The notes beneath the pieces were generated by a model. The model was not told the DNA's origin, searched no databases, and saw only the letters and a list, made by a program, of their open reading frames with translations. This document shows positions 12,072 through 24,300 of a stretch of DNA of 64,000 bases, piece by piece (within the stretch, counting starts at the first letter, position 1; every line of letters begins with the position of its first letter). The DNA comes from Hevea brasiliensis (Eukaryota > Streptophyta > Magnoliopsida > Malpighiales > Euphorbiaceae), in NCBI RefSeq assembly GCF_030052815.1, contig NC_079496.1, positions 77,489,652 through 77,553,651 on the forward strand, given 5' to 3'. Made by a program: the position numbers and the translations under genes.

Positions 12072-12342
12072 GATACACCTTCGGAAGGTATATTCATATC
12101 TTGTTATTTAGATTCTGATAATACTCATAGTTCGTCTGCAACTTGGGTTTTAGATACTGGTGCCAGTTCTCACATTTCTAATTATATGCAGGAACTAGCA
12201 AATAGTAGCAGCTTACATTCTCGAGATGTTAGACTCCGGATTGGCAATGGCTCAACTGTTGAAGCTTTAGCCATAGGATCTAAATCTTTTTATATGTCTA
12301 GAAATGTTTTGTGTTTGGATAATATTTTATATGTACCTGATG
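12072..12342 (+). pseudogene. Copia protease (split by insertion at 12343)
   Basis: An aspartic protease segment in the gag frame carries WVLDTGASSHIS, the standard copia active site, followed by LRIGNGSTV and NILYVPD. In copia polyproteins NILYVPD lies near the protease/integrase junction. The reading stops at 12342 because a gypsy LTR is inserted. It resumes in the same frame at 26821, using one copy of the TGATG duplication. The active site is intact, but upstream stops and the insertion make the gene dead. Confidence 0.9.
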
Positions 12343-13402
12343 TGTCACACCTTATCCCTCTGTTAGGCATGACATGTTCCCGTAGAATACCTAATGAACT
12401 ACCGAACTTCACGTACCGATAATTCATTAAGTACACTACAAGGAATTTTAAAACTATTTTCTTACATTTTGGAAGTGGTGAGCATTTTGGTATGAATTAA
12501 AATCATTTATTCAAAGCTTAAAAACTAGTAAAAATTTTTGTCCATTTTTATTTTTTTGCAAATTTTATAAAAATTTTGACAAAGTTCCGTTTGTATTTGG
12601 AGAAAACAGTTCTTCAAATACCTGAAAAAAACACTTCCAATAATTTTCTCAACTCCCAACGTCCAAATAATCTCAAATCAACATAATTCAAATCATTCCA
12701 CAATTCAACCAACAATTTATCAACTTAAGATATTTCATAATTCCATCCACAGTGCATATAGTATGAAATTCACAAATACAAATCTTAATTTATAGAAGAA
12801 AATCCAAAAATATTATTATTACAATTTATTATACAACTGCTCAACTTTACATTGATACATAAAATATTACAATATTTACATCAAAATTAACTATAAGGGT
12901 ATAAAACAATACCCGTATAAAAAGATCAGTGTAGTCCTCAATTCAATAGCAGCTCACTCTGCTACTTTCTCTTTGCTCTTATCTGCGACAGCAAAATAAG
13001 CTATCGCTAAGTATAAAAATACTCAGTGGTTCACAATAAAAATTTTAAATACAATACATAAATCATTCATTAACAAAACACAATTTAAATATTTCTCAAT
13101 CACATTTCACAAATTATCAAAACTCATAATAACACAATTTAGTCAAATAATTTAATAAACGCAGTGTTGCAAAGTCATACACAACTTAAGCCATGACACA
13201 AAATTTCCAATCAATGCCATGTTGTATACCACGACAAAGCAATCTACAACCCCACTAATCAAAATCAATGAGGGAGGTGGCTAGCTAGCTAATGAGTACT
13301 CATCCGATCTACAACCTCAACTGGTAAACCAGAGAGGGAGGAAAAATAATCGATCTCACCCCACAATTGGAGGAATAATAAGGCACTGTCATGATAAGTG
13401 TG

Positions 13403-16400
13403 TGTGACACCCCTTACCCGTCTACAGTGTAGCCGAGCAAGTTATGCCACACAGTGTGTCAGAACACCAATTCATGTTTCAATTTCAATTAATCCCTTTT
13501 TATTCATTTATTTATAATTTTTGATAAATATAAATTTTTTCGCAAATTTTATAAAAAATCCGGCAGAGTGCAGGCTATAAATTGAAAAACAGTTCTTCTG
13601 AACCTGTTTAAAAACACTTCCAATATAATTATAATCTCAATCTCAGTCAACCACCAACATTTTTCAACAATTTCTCAAATCAATTCAGTATCTCAAAATT
13701 CACATTCACATATCACACCCAATTCAATGAGAAATACTCATATTTATTTCTGAACACGGCTCATGGGTAATTACAGCAAAAATATGATTACATGAGTTTA
13801 TAATATACATAACAAAAGTTTACAAATACAAAAGACTTAGATAGCCTAATGTCCTACCAATGCACTGCAATTGTGAGGTGACTTTGAACTCTGAGTGCAG
13901 ATCTGAAAACTCACCCTGTATGAGGTCTGCTGGACTCCCCAGCTATGTCTCCAGTACCTGTATGTGGCAAAAGCAACTCACTAAGCAATTATGCTTATTG
14001 GTGACAATATAAAATAAAATAAAATAAAATAAAATAAAAACATGTATGCAGAATGTATGTTTATATTTTTGGGTAGACTTAATTTCCAATATTTATTACA
14101 ATATTATTCGATTAAAGTTTGGTAAGATTTATTAACATTGCCCGAGTAACCTATACTAGTTGACTGGACTGGATAAACGGGTAAACTAGTACTGGGTACT
14201 AAGTACCTCAGACCATCACACCATCGGTTACATTGTGTCTCTCGGTGTGCAACAGAACAACTAATAAGCTGTAATAATTATCGGGAATTAACCCGAGTAT
14301 AACAACTCAATATCATAGCCAAAGGCTATTATGTCACAGAATGGTATGGAAAGCCATGAAATACAGAATGGCATGAAGCCATATGCAGTACTGCTAAGAG
14401 AACCCTATTGGCATGCCAACCTATCCAAACCAATCACATTAGGCCTACCAGGGCATTTAACACTTTTCATTTATGTAATTCTTTGAAATTGAATTTTTAT
14501 GATTACTATTCATTTCATTAGTCAACCAAAATTTTGACTTTTGCATTGGCAATAGGTAAATTAGTTTAAATATCATCAACATACCACATTTTGCATTTTA
14601 AACTTGTTGGTATTGGTTGCCAATACCATCTCTAAGCTTAATGTGAATTGGACAAAATTTTCAGTTTTCAGCTTTGGGTTTACTATTCCATTAGTCACTT
14701 TTGCAGTAGGAATTTGGAAAAATAATCAACATAAAAGTTGTTCCTTATTTTGTATAGTTGAATTTCCTTTTTTGAATCACTCCATTTGGAGTTTTGTAGC
14801 TCAAGTTATGGCCTAAACACCATAACTGGCCGGATTGCACAGATTCCAAAATTCTGGGCAAAACTGGTTCTGCTAGATTTGGTAACCTAAGTTTGGTTGG
14901 CAAGTTGATTAGGTTATGGTCATAATTTGGGTCAGGTTTCTTCATGAAAGTTGTTGGTCTATATCTCACCTTGTTGCTGGTAAAATTTCAGGTCAATTAG
15001 ACCTTTCTACATTGAGTTATGGCCAAATGACCAAATACTGTTCATTTGGTCATTTTGCCCAGGCAGGTTGCAGGTCACCCAGATTAGGGCAAACTTTTGG
15101 TCAACTTGGTTTGGTTTTCTGGGCATGGTTTCTTCACCAAAGTTGTGCCATTATGTGTCTAGTTTCATGTACAATTGGCCTTGCACCAATTGGACCTCTA
15201 TAATTCAAGTTATTGCTGCCCAAATCTGTTGGACTCATGTCCAATTTTGCAGGTCACCAAGGGCAGCCACACTAATCTTAATTCCCAATACGCACACCAC
15301 TTCATTTCTTGTTTACACATCACTAAATGGTCACTAATTGACCATTAAAATTCACTTTCACCATTGCATGTTCAAAGTCTTCATTTTATACCCAAACCCT
15401 AACCCTATCATCTCCAATCTTGCATTTAACTAGCATTTCATCATTTTACTTGAGAGACTATTGTTAAGGCAGCCCTATTACCATTTTAGCTCCATGAAAA
15501 TCATCAAAACCTTACCACATCCATGGCTGCCAAAATTATAGGATGGGCATACACATGATATTTCTTTGCACTTTTACACTCAATCATGCTCCTTCAACAT
15601 GAATTTAAAGAGAAAATCTAATTTAAGTCACTAACCTCTAATGGAGTGAATTTCCCACTTGCTCAAATTCTTGCTTTCCTTTTCTTTTTGCTTCCACAAG
15701 AATCTCCAAGATGCAAGAACACTTTTTTGTGTTGGGAGTTTAGGGTTTAGTTGGGTAGAAGTTGGTGAAATCAAGCTTGAAAAAGCTTGAAAATGGCGGC
15801 TATGGTGGAGGCTTACGGCAAGGAAGAAAGAAGAAATGAGAAATCTGGTTTTTCTCTCATTTTTCAGCTCATTTGTCTATTTTAAATAAAGTTATGCCAT
15901 GTGTCAACATTGGGTTGGGTGGGAGAACTTTAATGACATCATTATGATGTCATAAGTCCATTTTCCTTTATTTTCTCTTCATTTCTTGTCTATTTAATTG
16001 CAATTAAATTTTTAACAACATTTATTCATATTTTATGTTATATAAATTATTTATTTAAATGGACAAGTTGGTCAAAAATCAACTCTGAAGACGAAATGAC
16101 CAAAATGCCCTCCGTTTAGCTTAACGTGCCAAAATTGTCTGTACCAATTAAAAATTTTTTCTAAGTATTTTCTTAGCATTATATTGTCATAAGAACCTCA
16201 ATAACCCTTCTCTGGAGTCCTAGAAATTATTTTATAATTTTTCCCTCAGGTATAGGGCTCCTAGTTGCGGGAACCGCAACTTCTCACTAGGTTACCCATC
16301 GCTAGGGCACCGGCTCATTTAAGTTGGTTGTATTTTATTTCTAAAATTTTTGCTAAATTTTTCTTATTAATATTTGAGTTAATTATGGTTCTTCACTTTA

Positions 16401-16494
16401 GTTTAAATATTTTTCTGGACGTTCTAGCTGTTTGGACCGACACTGGTCACTAGAATAGTAGACTGTACGGACTAGCTAAAGTGAGGATGTTACA
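13403..16494 (-). repeat. Chromovirus 3' LTR (left copy)
   Basis: It runs from TGTGACACCCC to GGATGTTACA. It contains an (AAAAT)n microsatellite (14009-14040), palindromes GCAGTACTGC (14385-14394) and TTGGCATGCCAA (14408-14419), teloboxes near 15396, and a GTTGCGGGAACCGCAAC dyad near 16264. Open frames such as the one starting at 16265 recur in every LTR copy and are not genes. Confidence 0.94.
14009..14040. repeat. (AAAAT)n microsatellite in LTR
   Basis: About six units of AAAAT sit just after the LTR stem-loop. The same array is at 21957-21986 in the partner LTR, and a broken version is at 37426-37448 in a related solo LTR. Confidence 0.9.
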
Positions 16495-16495
16495 A

Positions 16496-16507
16496 CTCTT
16501 CCCCTCT
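16496..16507 (-). other. Chromovirus polypurine tract
   Basis: On the minus strand it reads AGAGGGGAAGAG, directly before the LTR start TGTAACATCC. It primes plus-strand DNA synthesis. The same tract is next to both LTRs of the array at 50766-50778 and 56034-56046. Confidence 0.85.
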
Positions 16508-17255
16508 AATAAAAATTTCGTCCTCGAAATTTACCTGATGCAAACGGTTGAGGAAACTGTTGCCTCATTATCTCTTCACTTTCCCAAGTTGCCTCTTCAG
16601 TATTGTGGTGCCTCCAAAGCACTTTCACCAGTGGAATTTGTTTATTTCTCAATTCCTTCACTTCCCGAGCTAGGATTTGTATAGGTTCTTCTGTGTATGT
16701 TAAGTCCAGTTGGATTTCAATCTCTTCCATGGAAATGACATGTGAAGGGTCTAAGCGATATCTTCTCAGCATAGAAACATGGAACACATTGTGAATTTTA
16801 TCCAGTTCTGGTGGTAAAGCTAGCCGATAGGCCACTGGTCCCACACGTTCAATGGCTTCATATGGGCCAATGAACCTAGGGCTTAACTTACCCTTTGTCC
16901 CAAACCTCAGTACTTTCTTCCACGGTGAGACTTTGAGAAACACTTTATCGCCAACTGCATACTCTTTCTCTTTTCTCTTCAAGTCGGCATATGATTTCTG
17001 TCTATCTGAGGCAACCTTCAGGTTAGCTTTGATTATCTTCACTTTCTCCTCAGTCTGTTTCACTAGGTCTGGTCCTACCAGCTTATCTTCGCCCAATTCA
17101 GTCCAACATACTGGGGTTCTACATTTCCTCCCATACAGTGCTTCATACGGAGCCATCTGAATGCTAGCTTGGTAGCTATTATTATATGCCAATTCTGCTA
17201 GTGGGAGATATCTATCCCAACTCCCCTCAAACTCAATGACACAACTCCTTAGCAT
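16506..17255 (-). pseudogene. Integrase C-terminus with chromodomain-like tail (249 codons)
   Basis: This frame holds the end of the integrase core, the GPY/F-like module (FIGPYEAIERVGPVAYRL, FHVSMLRRY) and a tail. The tail reads EPIQILAREVKELRNKQIPL then LVKVLW and EEATWESEE, the pattern of the shortened plant chromodomain thought to target integration to heterochromatin. It ends in KFRGRNFY just before the purine tract. It is out of frame with the integrase core only because of a 74-bp insertion (17268-17341). Subtracting 74 restores one frame across pol. The listed N-terminal Met is internal, not a real start. Confidence 0.88.
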
Positions 17256-17267
17256 ATCCTCCAGGAT

Positions 17268-17341
17268 CTATCACATAATTCACATTGTTACTATCATTTC
17301 AATTTATTAATTGCGAAAATTCAATTAGTTCTTAGGTTTTC
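17268..17341 (-). other. 74-bp insertion of unknown origin within integrase
   Basis: In related polyproteins SERVIQ runs straight into ILEDML. Here the two halves, codons ending at 17342 and starting at 17267, are separated by 74 AT-rich bases with stops in all readings. Downstream frame equals upstream frame shifted by 74 (2 modulo 3). No TSD is clear, and CCTGG/CCAGG flank it in inverted orientation. On the sense strand it ends in AG but lacks a GT start, so a simple intron is unlikely. It may be filler DNA from a repair event. Confidence 0.8.
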
Positions 17342-17752
17342 CTGGATTACTCGTTCTGACTGTCCATCCGTCTGAGGATGAAAAGCCGTGCTAAAACAAA
17401 GTTGTGTGCCCAAGGCTTCTTGCAACTTTTTCCAAAATCTCGATGTAAACCTTGGGTCTCGATCAGATATGATGGAAAGTGGGATTCCATGCAGTCTAAC
17501 TATCTCACTAATATACAATTCTGCCAGCTTCTCTAGTGAGTAGTCAGTCCTAACTGGCAGAAAATGTGCTGACTTCGTCAATCTATTCACTATCACCCAT
17601 ACTGCATCATGCTTCTTTTGCGTGAGAGGTAGACCACTAACAAAATCCATAGTGACCCAGTCCCATTTTCATTCAGGTATGCTTATAGGCTGTAACAATC
17701 CTGATGGAACTTGATGTTCTGCTTTAACTTGCTGACATGTTAAACACTTAGT
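17342..17752 (-). pseudogene. Chromovirus integrase catalytic core, mutated
   Basis: It contains the zinc-finger end (KCLTCQQVKAEHQ) and the DD35E core: [17 protein letters not shown], and the Glu of SERVIQ. The first catalytic Asp, normally in VDRLTK, is Asn here (codon 17585-17587). That is a G-to-A change that should abolish strand transfer even without the stops. A TGA replaces a Trp codon at 17669-17671, and TAA at 17753-17755 separates it from the zinc finger. The frame continues from RNase H. Dead. Confidence 0.88.
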
Positions 17753-17755
17753 CAC

Positions 17756-18490
17756 TTAGTCAGCTATATCCCTCTTTATACCAGGCCACCAATAATGAGG
17801 CTTCAAATCATTATACATTTTCGTGCTCCCCGGGTGCATAGCATGAACACTAGTATGTGCTTCTTTCAGAATATTAGTCTTCAGTTCCCCATCATTTGGT
17901 ACACACACTCTTCCTCTGTAGTATAGACACCCATCTTCTTTCACCTCATATTCAATTTCCTTTCCCTTAGGAATTTTTCCCACAATGGCCATTAGTTTTT
18001 TATCTGCCTTCTGCCCATCTTGTATTTGCTGTAGTAGGGTTGGCCTCACTTGCAACTCAGCCAAAATAGCTCCATCTTGAGCTAAGGACAGACAGGCATT
18101 TAGTGATCTTAAAGTTGTGATGGACTTCCTGCTCAAAGCATCAGCCACTACATTTGCCTTCCCAGGATGATAATCAATCACATAATTATAGCCCTTCTGG
18201 AACTCAATCCATCGCCTTTGTCTAAGGTTGAACTCCTTCTGAGTTGGCAAATATTTTAGACTTTTGTGGTCTATGTAAATGTAGCACTTTTCACCATATA
18301 AGTAGTGCCTCCATATTTTCAGCGCGAAGATAATTGCTGCAAGCTCTAGATCATGGGTAGGGTAATTCTGTTCATGTGGCCTTAGCTGCCTGGAAGCATA
18401 AGCGACCACCTTCCCCTCTTGCATCAATACACACCCTAACCCATTATGAGAGGCATCACTATAGACCACAAAGTCCTTTCCCGACACTGG
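17756..18490 (-). pseudogene. Chromovirus RNase H and integrase zinc finger
   Basis: RNase H would degrade the RNA strand during reverse transcription. It shows the acidic residues in [17 protein letters not shown] and IYIDHKSL, then the linker and VVADALSRK that close the domain. The integrase HHCC finger then begins ([19 protein letters not shown] and WWPGIK). It lies in the same frame as RT and is separated from it by TAG at 18488-18490, where relatives have Gln (CAG). Catalytic residues look intact. Confidence 0.9.
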
Positions 18491-20302
18491 CTATGTTAAC
18501 ACTGGTGCCTCTGTTAACATAGCCTTTAACTTCTCAAAGCTAGCCTGACACTTGTCATTCCAGTTAAATTTCACATTCTTGTGCAGCAACTTGGTTATTG
18601 GAGCAGCTATTAAGGAAAATCCCTTCACAAATCTTCTGTAATACCCAGCTAGCCCCAAGAAACTTCTGACCTCAGTTATATTTCTGGGAGGCTTCCATTC
18701 CATCACTGCTTCTATCTTTTTGGGATCTACTCTAATCCCCTCAGCTGATACTATGAGTCCAAGGAAGGAGATTTCACTCATCTAGAAGTCACATTTGGAT
18801 AGCTTAGCATACAGCTTCTTTTCTCGCAAGGTTTGCAGAATAATCCTCAAATGTTCATCATGTTCTTCTCTGGTATTGGAATACACCAGAATATCATCAA
18901 TAAAGACCACTATAAACCGATCTAAGTATGGATGGAAGATACGGTTCATAAGGTCTATAAATGCTGCTGGTGCATTTGTTAACCCAAACAGCATCACTAG
19001 AAATTCATAATGCCCATACCGGGTTCTGAATGCAGTTTTTGACACATCTGCATCCTTTACCCTTAACTGATGATACCCTGATCTGAGATCAATTTTCAAA
19101 AATACACCGGCTCCTTTCAACTGATCAAACAGATCGTCGATTCTGGGCAATGGATATTTGTTCTTCACAGTTACTTTGTTCAACTGCCGGTAATCAATAC
19201 ACAATCTCAAGGTTCCATCCTTCTTCTTCACAAATAGCACCGGAGCTCCCCATGGTGACACACTGGGGCGTATGAACCCCTTATCAAGCAACTCTTGTAA
19301 CTGAGTTTTCAACTCCCTCAATTCAGTGGGTGCCATCCTATAAGGAGCAATGGAAATGGGTGTTGTACCCGGCATTACCTCAATAGCAAACTCGACTTCC
19401 CTTTCTGGGGGTAAACCAGGCAACTCTTCAGGAAATACATCTGGGAAGTCTCTTACTGTGGGTATATCACTCAGGTTTGGCTTAGCTTGCCTAGTATCAA
19501 CCACGTGTGCTAGGTAAGCTTCACAGCCTTTTCTCATCATTCTTCTTGCAACTGTGGCTGAGATAACATTGGACAGAAAATCTATCCTTTCACCCACAAC
19601 AGTGATCTCATTACCCTCAGAAGTTTTCAGAGAAATTCTCTTCAATTTACAATCAACTATTGCCTGATGACGTGACAACCAGTCCATTCCCAAAATCACG
19701 CCAAACTCGTGGAAGGGCAACTCAAATAGATCTGCCGAGAATTCATACCCCTGAATTCTCAATGGGCAATCTTTATACACTTTATTCACTACCACACTGT
19801 GGCCTAGTGGATTTGTGACCAGAATGTCTTGATCACTCTCTTCTACTAGAACTCCCCTCTCTATGGGTAGTTTGATGCAAATGTAGGAATGAGCGGATCC
19901 TGGATCCACCAATGCATGTACAGAAGTGTTGTAGAGGGAAAACGTACCCCTAATGACATCCGGGGCATCTTGCTCCTCCTGAGCTCTGATGGCATAAGCC
20001 TCGGCTGGTATTCTAGTGTTTGGCCTCTCAGCTGACTCAGATGCAGGCCTCAGTGATGGACCATCTGCCTCAGGTTTACCGAGCTTCCTACCCCTTTGTG
20101 GTACAGAAATAGGTCTGTCAATTTGTGTTGGAGCAACTGTAGTAGTCCTCTTCGGACAATTCTTGATCTGATGTTCTATTGATCCACACTGTAAGCATGC
20201 ACCGGTCACTCGCCAACATTCCCCCTTATGCCACTTCGCCAGATCGACAAGCGAGAAGATGTAGGGCTGGTCCCTAAACACCGTCCCCGGAGAATCGCCC
20301 AT
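18491..20302 (-). pseudogene. pol: Chromovirus protease and reverse transcriptase
   Basis: From the minus-strand N-terminus the order is: the second half of a gag zinc knuckle ([11 protein letters not shown]), a proline-rich linker, and a retropepsin with [11 protein letters not shown] and [10 protein letters not shown] follows, with [21 protein letters not shown] and the catalytic [12 protein letters not shown] at 18779-18781, where relatives have Trp, splits the RT thumb from the palm. The active-site Asp pair is intact. The Met at 20302 is internal, since the knuckle's first half is lost to a frame change upstream. Confidence 0.93.
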
Positions 20303-21221
20303 TGATGGTGTGGGTGGCCTCTCCTAGGTGTGAGCGTGGTGCAGGCCCCAGGTGACCCTAACCCTGTGGTGGTCCTGAACTCTGAGCAGGAGGACCCTTA
20401 CTCTTCTTACTGGGAGCAGAAAATGTACTGGACTGACCCGGACCCTTTTTCTACTGTCTTTTCCATTTATTTTATTCATTGATTCTGACCCTTTCCACTT
20501 TTGATGCAGCATCCACCAGTTTAGAAAAATCCGTGATCTCCAGTGCTGTGATCATGACTTTGATGTTGTCATTGAGCCCTTCCTCAAACTGTCTGCACCT
20601 CTCTGCCTCGGTAGGGACTATCTCCCTCCCATACCAGCTCAATCTGACAAACTCACGCTCATACCCAGCCACTGACAACTGTCTCTGTCTCAAACTGATA
20701 AATTCCCTTCTTCGCTCTTCTAAATACACTTTGCTAATATATTTCTTCCTGAACTCTGTAAGGAAGAATTCCCAGGTGATCCGTTCAGGTTGCACCTCAC
20801 TTGTTACTGTGTCCCACCATTGATATGCATCATCCTGAAGTAGGGACACTGCACCCACTAGGTTCTGCTCGGGGGTGCAGTTTAGCTGTTTCAGCACTCT
20901 GATGGTTCTATCCAGCCAGTTTTTTGCTGCCATGGGATCATCCTCCCTCTTCCCAAAGAAGTCCACAGCCCCATGCTTTCTCAATTTCTCCAGATGAGAT
21001 TTCTGTGGTGCTGGTGGAGGTTGTGACTGTGGTTATGGTGGTGGAATTGCCCCCATCATTTGCCGATAGAATTCAGTCATTTGCTGGAATAGAGCAAACT
21101 GAGGTTGAGCAGGTGCCTCAGTTGCTGGTGGAGTAGGTTCTTCCCTACCCCCAGACTCAGCCCTTGGTGGAGCATGACACTCCACCTCTTCCTCAACTGC
21201 TCTTTGCGAAGCAGGATCCAT
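20303..21221 (-). pseudogene. gag: Chromovirus gag, frameshifted
   Basis: Gag starts at 21221 (MDPASQRAVEEEVE), the same start as in the element at 62621. Its capsid domain (20472-20984) includes GAVDFFGKREDDP, AYQWWDTV, the YLEERRREFISLRQRQ helix and EEGLNDNIK. A TAA at 21030-21032, where relatives have Gln, cuts the proline-rich N-terminal region. The frame closes at about 20472 and then shifts relative to the zinc-knuckle and protease frame. The first CX2C of the knuckle region is not readable in any frame. Confidence 0.9.
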
Positions 21222-21333
21222 ATCCTATTCAAAATAAGAAAACAAAAAGATATGCATTAGTGTCACTTCAACACTTACAAATGCAATGCAATGGAATGCA
21301 CTCTATCTAGACCCCGAAACGCCTAAACTAATA

Positions 21334-21344
21334 CTCTGATACCA
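21334..21344 (-). other. Chromovirus primer-binding site
   Basis: On the minus strand it reads TGGTATCAGAG, five bases after the LTR end (TTTTG spacer). It is complementary to initiator Met tRNA and so fixes minus orientation and the 5' LTR boundary at 21350. Confidence 0.93.
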
Positions 21345-21349
21345 CAAAA

Positions 21350-24300
21350 TGTGACACCCCTTACCAGTCTATAGTGTAGCCGAGCAAGTTATGCCACTCA
21401 GTGTGTCGGAACACCAATTCATGTTTCAATTTCAATTAATCCCTTTTTATTCATTTATTTATAATTTTTGATAAATCTAAATTTTTTCGTAAATTTTATA
21501 GAAAATCCGGCAGAGTGCCAGCTATAAATTGGAAAACAGTTCTTCTGAACCTGTTTAAAAACACTTCCAATATAATTATAATCTCAATCTCAGTCAACCA
21601 CCAACATTTTTCAACAATTTCTCAAATCAATTAAGTATCTCAAAATTCACATTCACATATCACACCCAATTCAATGAGAAAAACTTATATTTATTTCTGA
21701 ACACGGCTCATGGGTAATTACAGCAAAAATATGATTACATGAGTTTATAATATACATAACAAAAGTTTACAAATACAAAAGACTTAGGTAGCCCAATGTC
21801 CTACCAATGCACTGCAATTGTGAGGTGACTTTGAACTCTGAGTGCAGATCTGAAAACTCACCCTGTATGAGGTCTGCTGGACTCCCCAGCTATGTCTCCA
21901 GTACCTGCGTGTGGCAAAAGCAACGCGCTAAGCAATTCTGCTTAGTGGTGACAATATAAAATAAAATAAAATAAAATAAAATAAAAACATGTATGCAGAA
22001 TGTATGTTTACATTTTTTGGTAGACTTAATTTCAAATATTTATTGTAATATTATTCGATTAAAGTTTTGTAAGATTTATTAACATTGCCCGAGTAGCCTA
22101 TACTAGTTGACTGGATTGGATAAACGGGTAAACTGGTACTGGGTACTAAGTACCTCGAACCATTACACCATCGGTCACATTGTGTCTTCCGGTGTGCAAC
22201 AGAATAACTAATAAGCTGTAATAATTATCGGGGATTAAACCCGAGTATAACAACTCAATATCATAGCCAAAGGCTATTATGTCATAGAATGGCATGGAAA
22301 GCCATGAAATACAGAATGGCATGAAGCCATATGTAGTACTGCTAACAGAACCCTATTGGCATGCCAACCTATCCAAACCAATCACATTAGGCCTACTAGG
22401 GCATTTAACACTTTTCATTTATGTAATTCTTTGAAATTAAATTTTTATGATTACTATTCATTTCATTAGTCAACCAAAATGTTGACTCTTGCATTGGCAA
22501 TAGGTAAATTAGTTTAAATATTATCAACATACCACATTTTGCATTTTAAACTTGTTGGTATTGGTTGCCAATACCATCTCTAAGTTTAATGTGAATTGGA
22601 CAAAATTTTCAGTTTTCAAGCTTTGGGTTTACTGTTCCATTAGTCACTTTTGTAGTAGGAATTTGGAAAAATGATCAACATGAAAGTTGTTCCTTATTTT
22701 ATCTAGTTGAATTTATTTTTTTGAATCACTCCATTTGGAGTTTTTTAGCTCAAGTTATGGCCTAAAAACCATAACTGGCCGGATTGGACAGATTCCAAAA
22801 TTCTGGGCAAAACTGGTTCTGCCAAATTTGGTAACCTAAGTTTGGTTGGCAATTTGATTAGGTTATGAACATAATTTGGGTCAGGTTTCTTCATGAAAGT
22901 TGTTGGTCTATATCTCAGCTTGTTTCTGGTAAAATTTCAGATCAATTAGACCTTTCTACATTGAGTTATGGCCAAATGACCAGACACTGTTTATTTGGTC
23001 ATTTTGCCCAAGCAGATTGCAGGTCACTCGGATTAGGGCAAACTTTTGGTTAACTTGGTTTGGTTTTCTGGGCATGGTTTCTTTACCAAAGTTGTGCCAT
23101 TATGTGTCTAGTTTCATGTCCAATTGGCTTTGCACCAATTGGATCTCTATAATTCAAGTTATTGCTGCCCAAACCTGCAAGACTCATGTCCAATTCTGCA
23201 GGTCACCAAGGGCAGCCACACTAATCTCAATTCCCACTATACAAACCACTTCATTTCTTGTTTACACATCACTAAATGGTCACTAATTGACCATTAAAAT
23301 TAACTTTCACCATTGCATGTTCAAAGTCTTCATTTTATACTCAAACCCTAACCCTATCATCTCCAATCTTGCATTTAACTAGCATTTCATCATTTTACTT
23401 GAAAGACTATTGTTAAGGCAGCCCTATTACCATTTTAACTCCATGAAAATCATCAAAACCTTACCACATCCATGGCTGCCAAAATTATAGGATGGGCATA
23501 CACATGATATTTATTAAATTTCTTTGCACTTTTACACTCAATCATGCTCCTTCAACATGAATTTAAAGAGAAAATCTAATTTAAGTCACTAACCTCTAAT
23601 GGAGTGAATTTCCCACTTGCTCAAATTCTTACTTTTCTTTTCTTTTTGCTTCCACAAGAATCTCTAAGATGCAAGAACACTTTTTTGTGTTGGGAGTTTA
23701 GGGTTTAGTTGGGTAGAAGTTAGTGAAATCAAGCTTGAAAAAGCTTGAAAATGGTGGCTATGGTGGAGGCTTACGGCAAGGAAGAAAGAAGAAATGAGAA
23801 ATATGATTTTTCTCTCATTTTTTAGCCCATTTGTCTATTTTAAATAAAGTTATGCCATGTGTCAACATTGGGTTGGGTGGGAGAACTTTAATGACATCAT
23901 TATGATGTCATTTTCCTTTATTTACTCTTCATTTCTTGTCTATTTAATTGCAATTAAATTTTTAACAACATTTATTCATATTTTATGTTATATAAATTAT
24001 TTATTTAACTGGACAAGTTGGTCAAAAATCATCTCTGAAGACGAAATAACCAAAATGCCCTCCGTTTAGCTTAACGGGCCAAAATTGTCTGTACCGATTA
24101 AAAATTTTTTTCTAAGTATTTTCTTCACATTATAATGCCATAAGAACCTCAATAACCCTTCTCTGGAGTCCCAGAAATTATTTTATAATTTTTCCCTCGG
24201 GTATAGGGCTCCTAGTTGCGAGAACCGCAACTTCTCACTAGGTTACCCATCGCTAGGGCACCGGCTCATTTAAGTTGGTTGTATTTTATGTCTAAAATTT

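Noticed and set aside
15068..15337. Repeated frames with SPKLCHYVSSFM (also near 23017, 54637 and 44343)
   Set aside because: LTR sequence again; no domain or codon pattern, and broken by indels in sister copies.
15396..15412. Interstitial telomere
   Set aside because: Only one to two AAACCCTAA units at each place, not an array.
16265..16453. Open frame MREPQLLTRLPIARAPAH, repeated at 24216, 39677 and 50536, with complements near 42468 and 59347
   Set aside because: It recurs because the LTR itself is repeated, lies antisense to the element, and varies in length and frame. It is a by-product of a conserved LTR block, not a gene.
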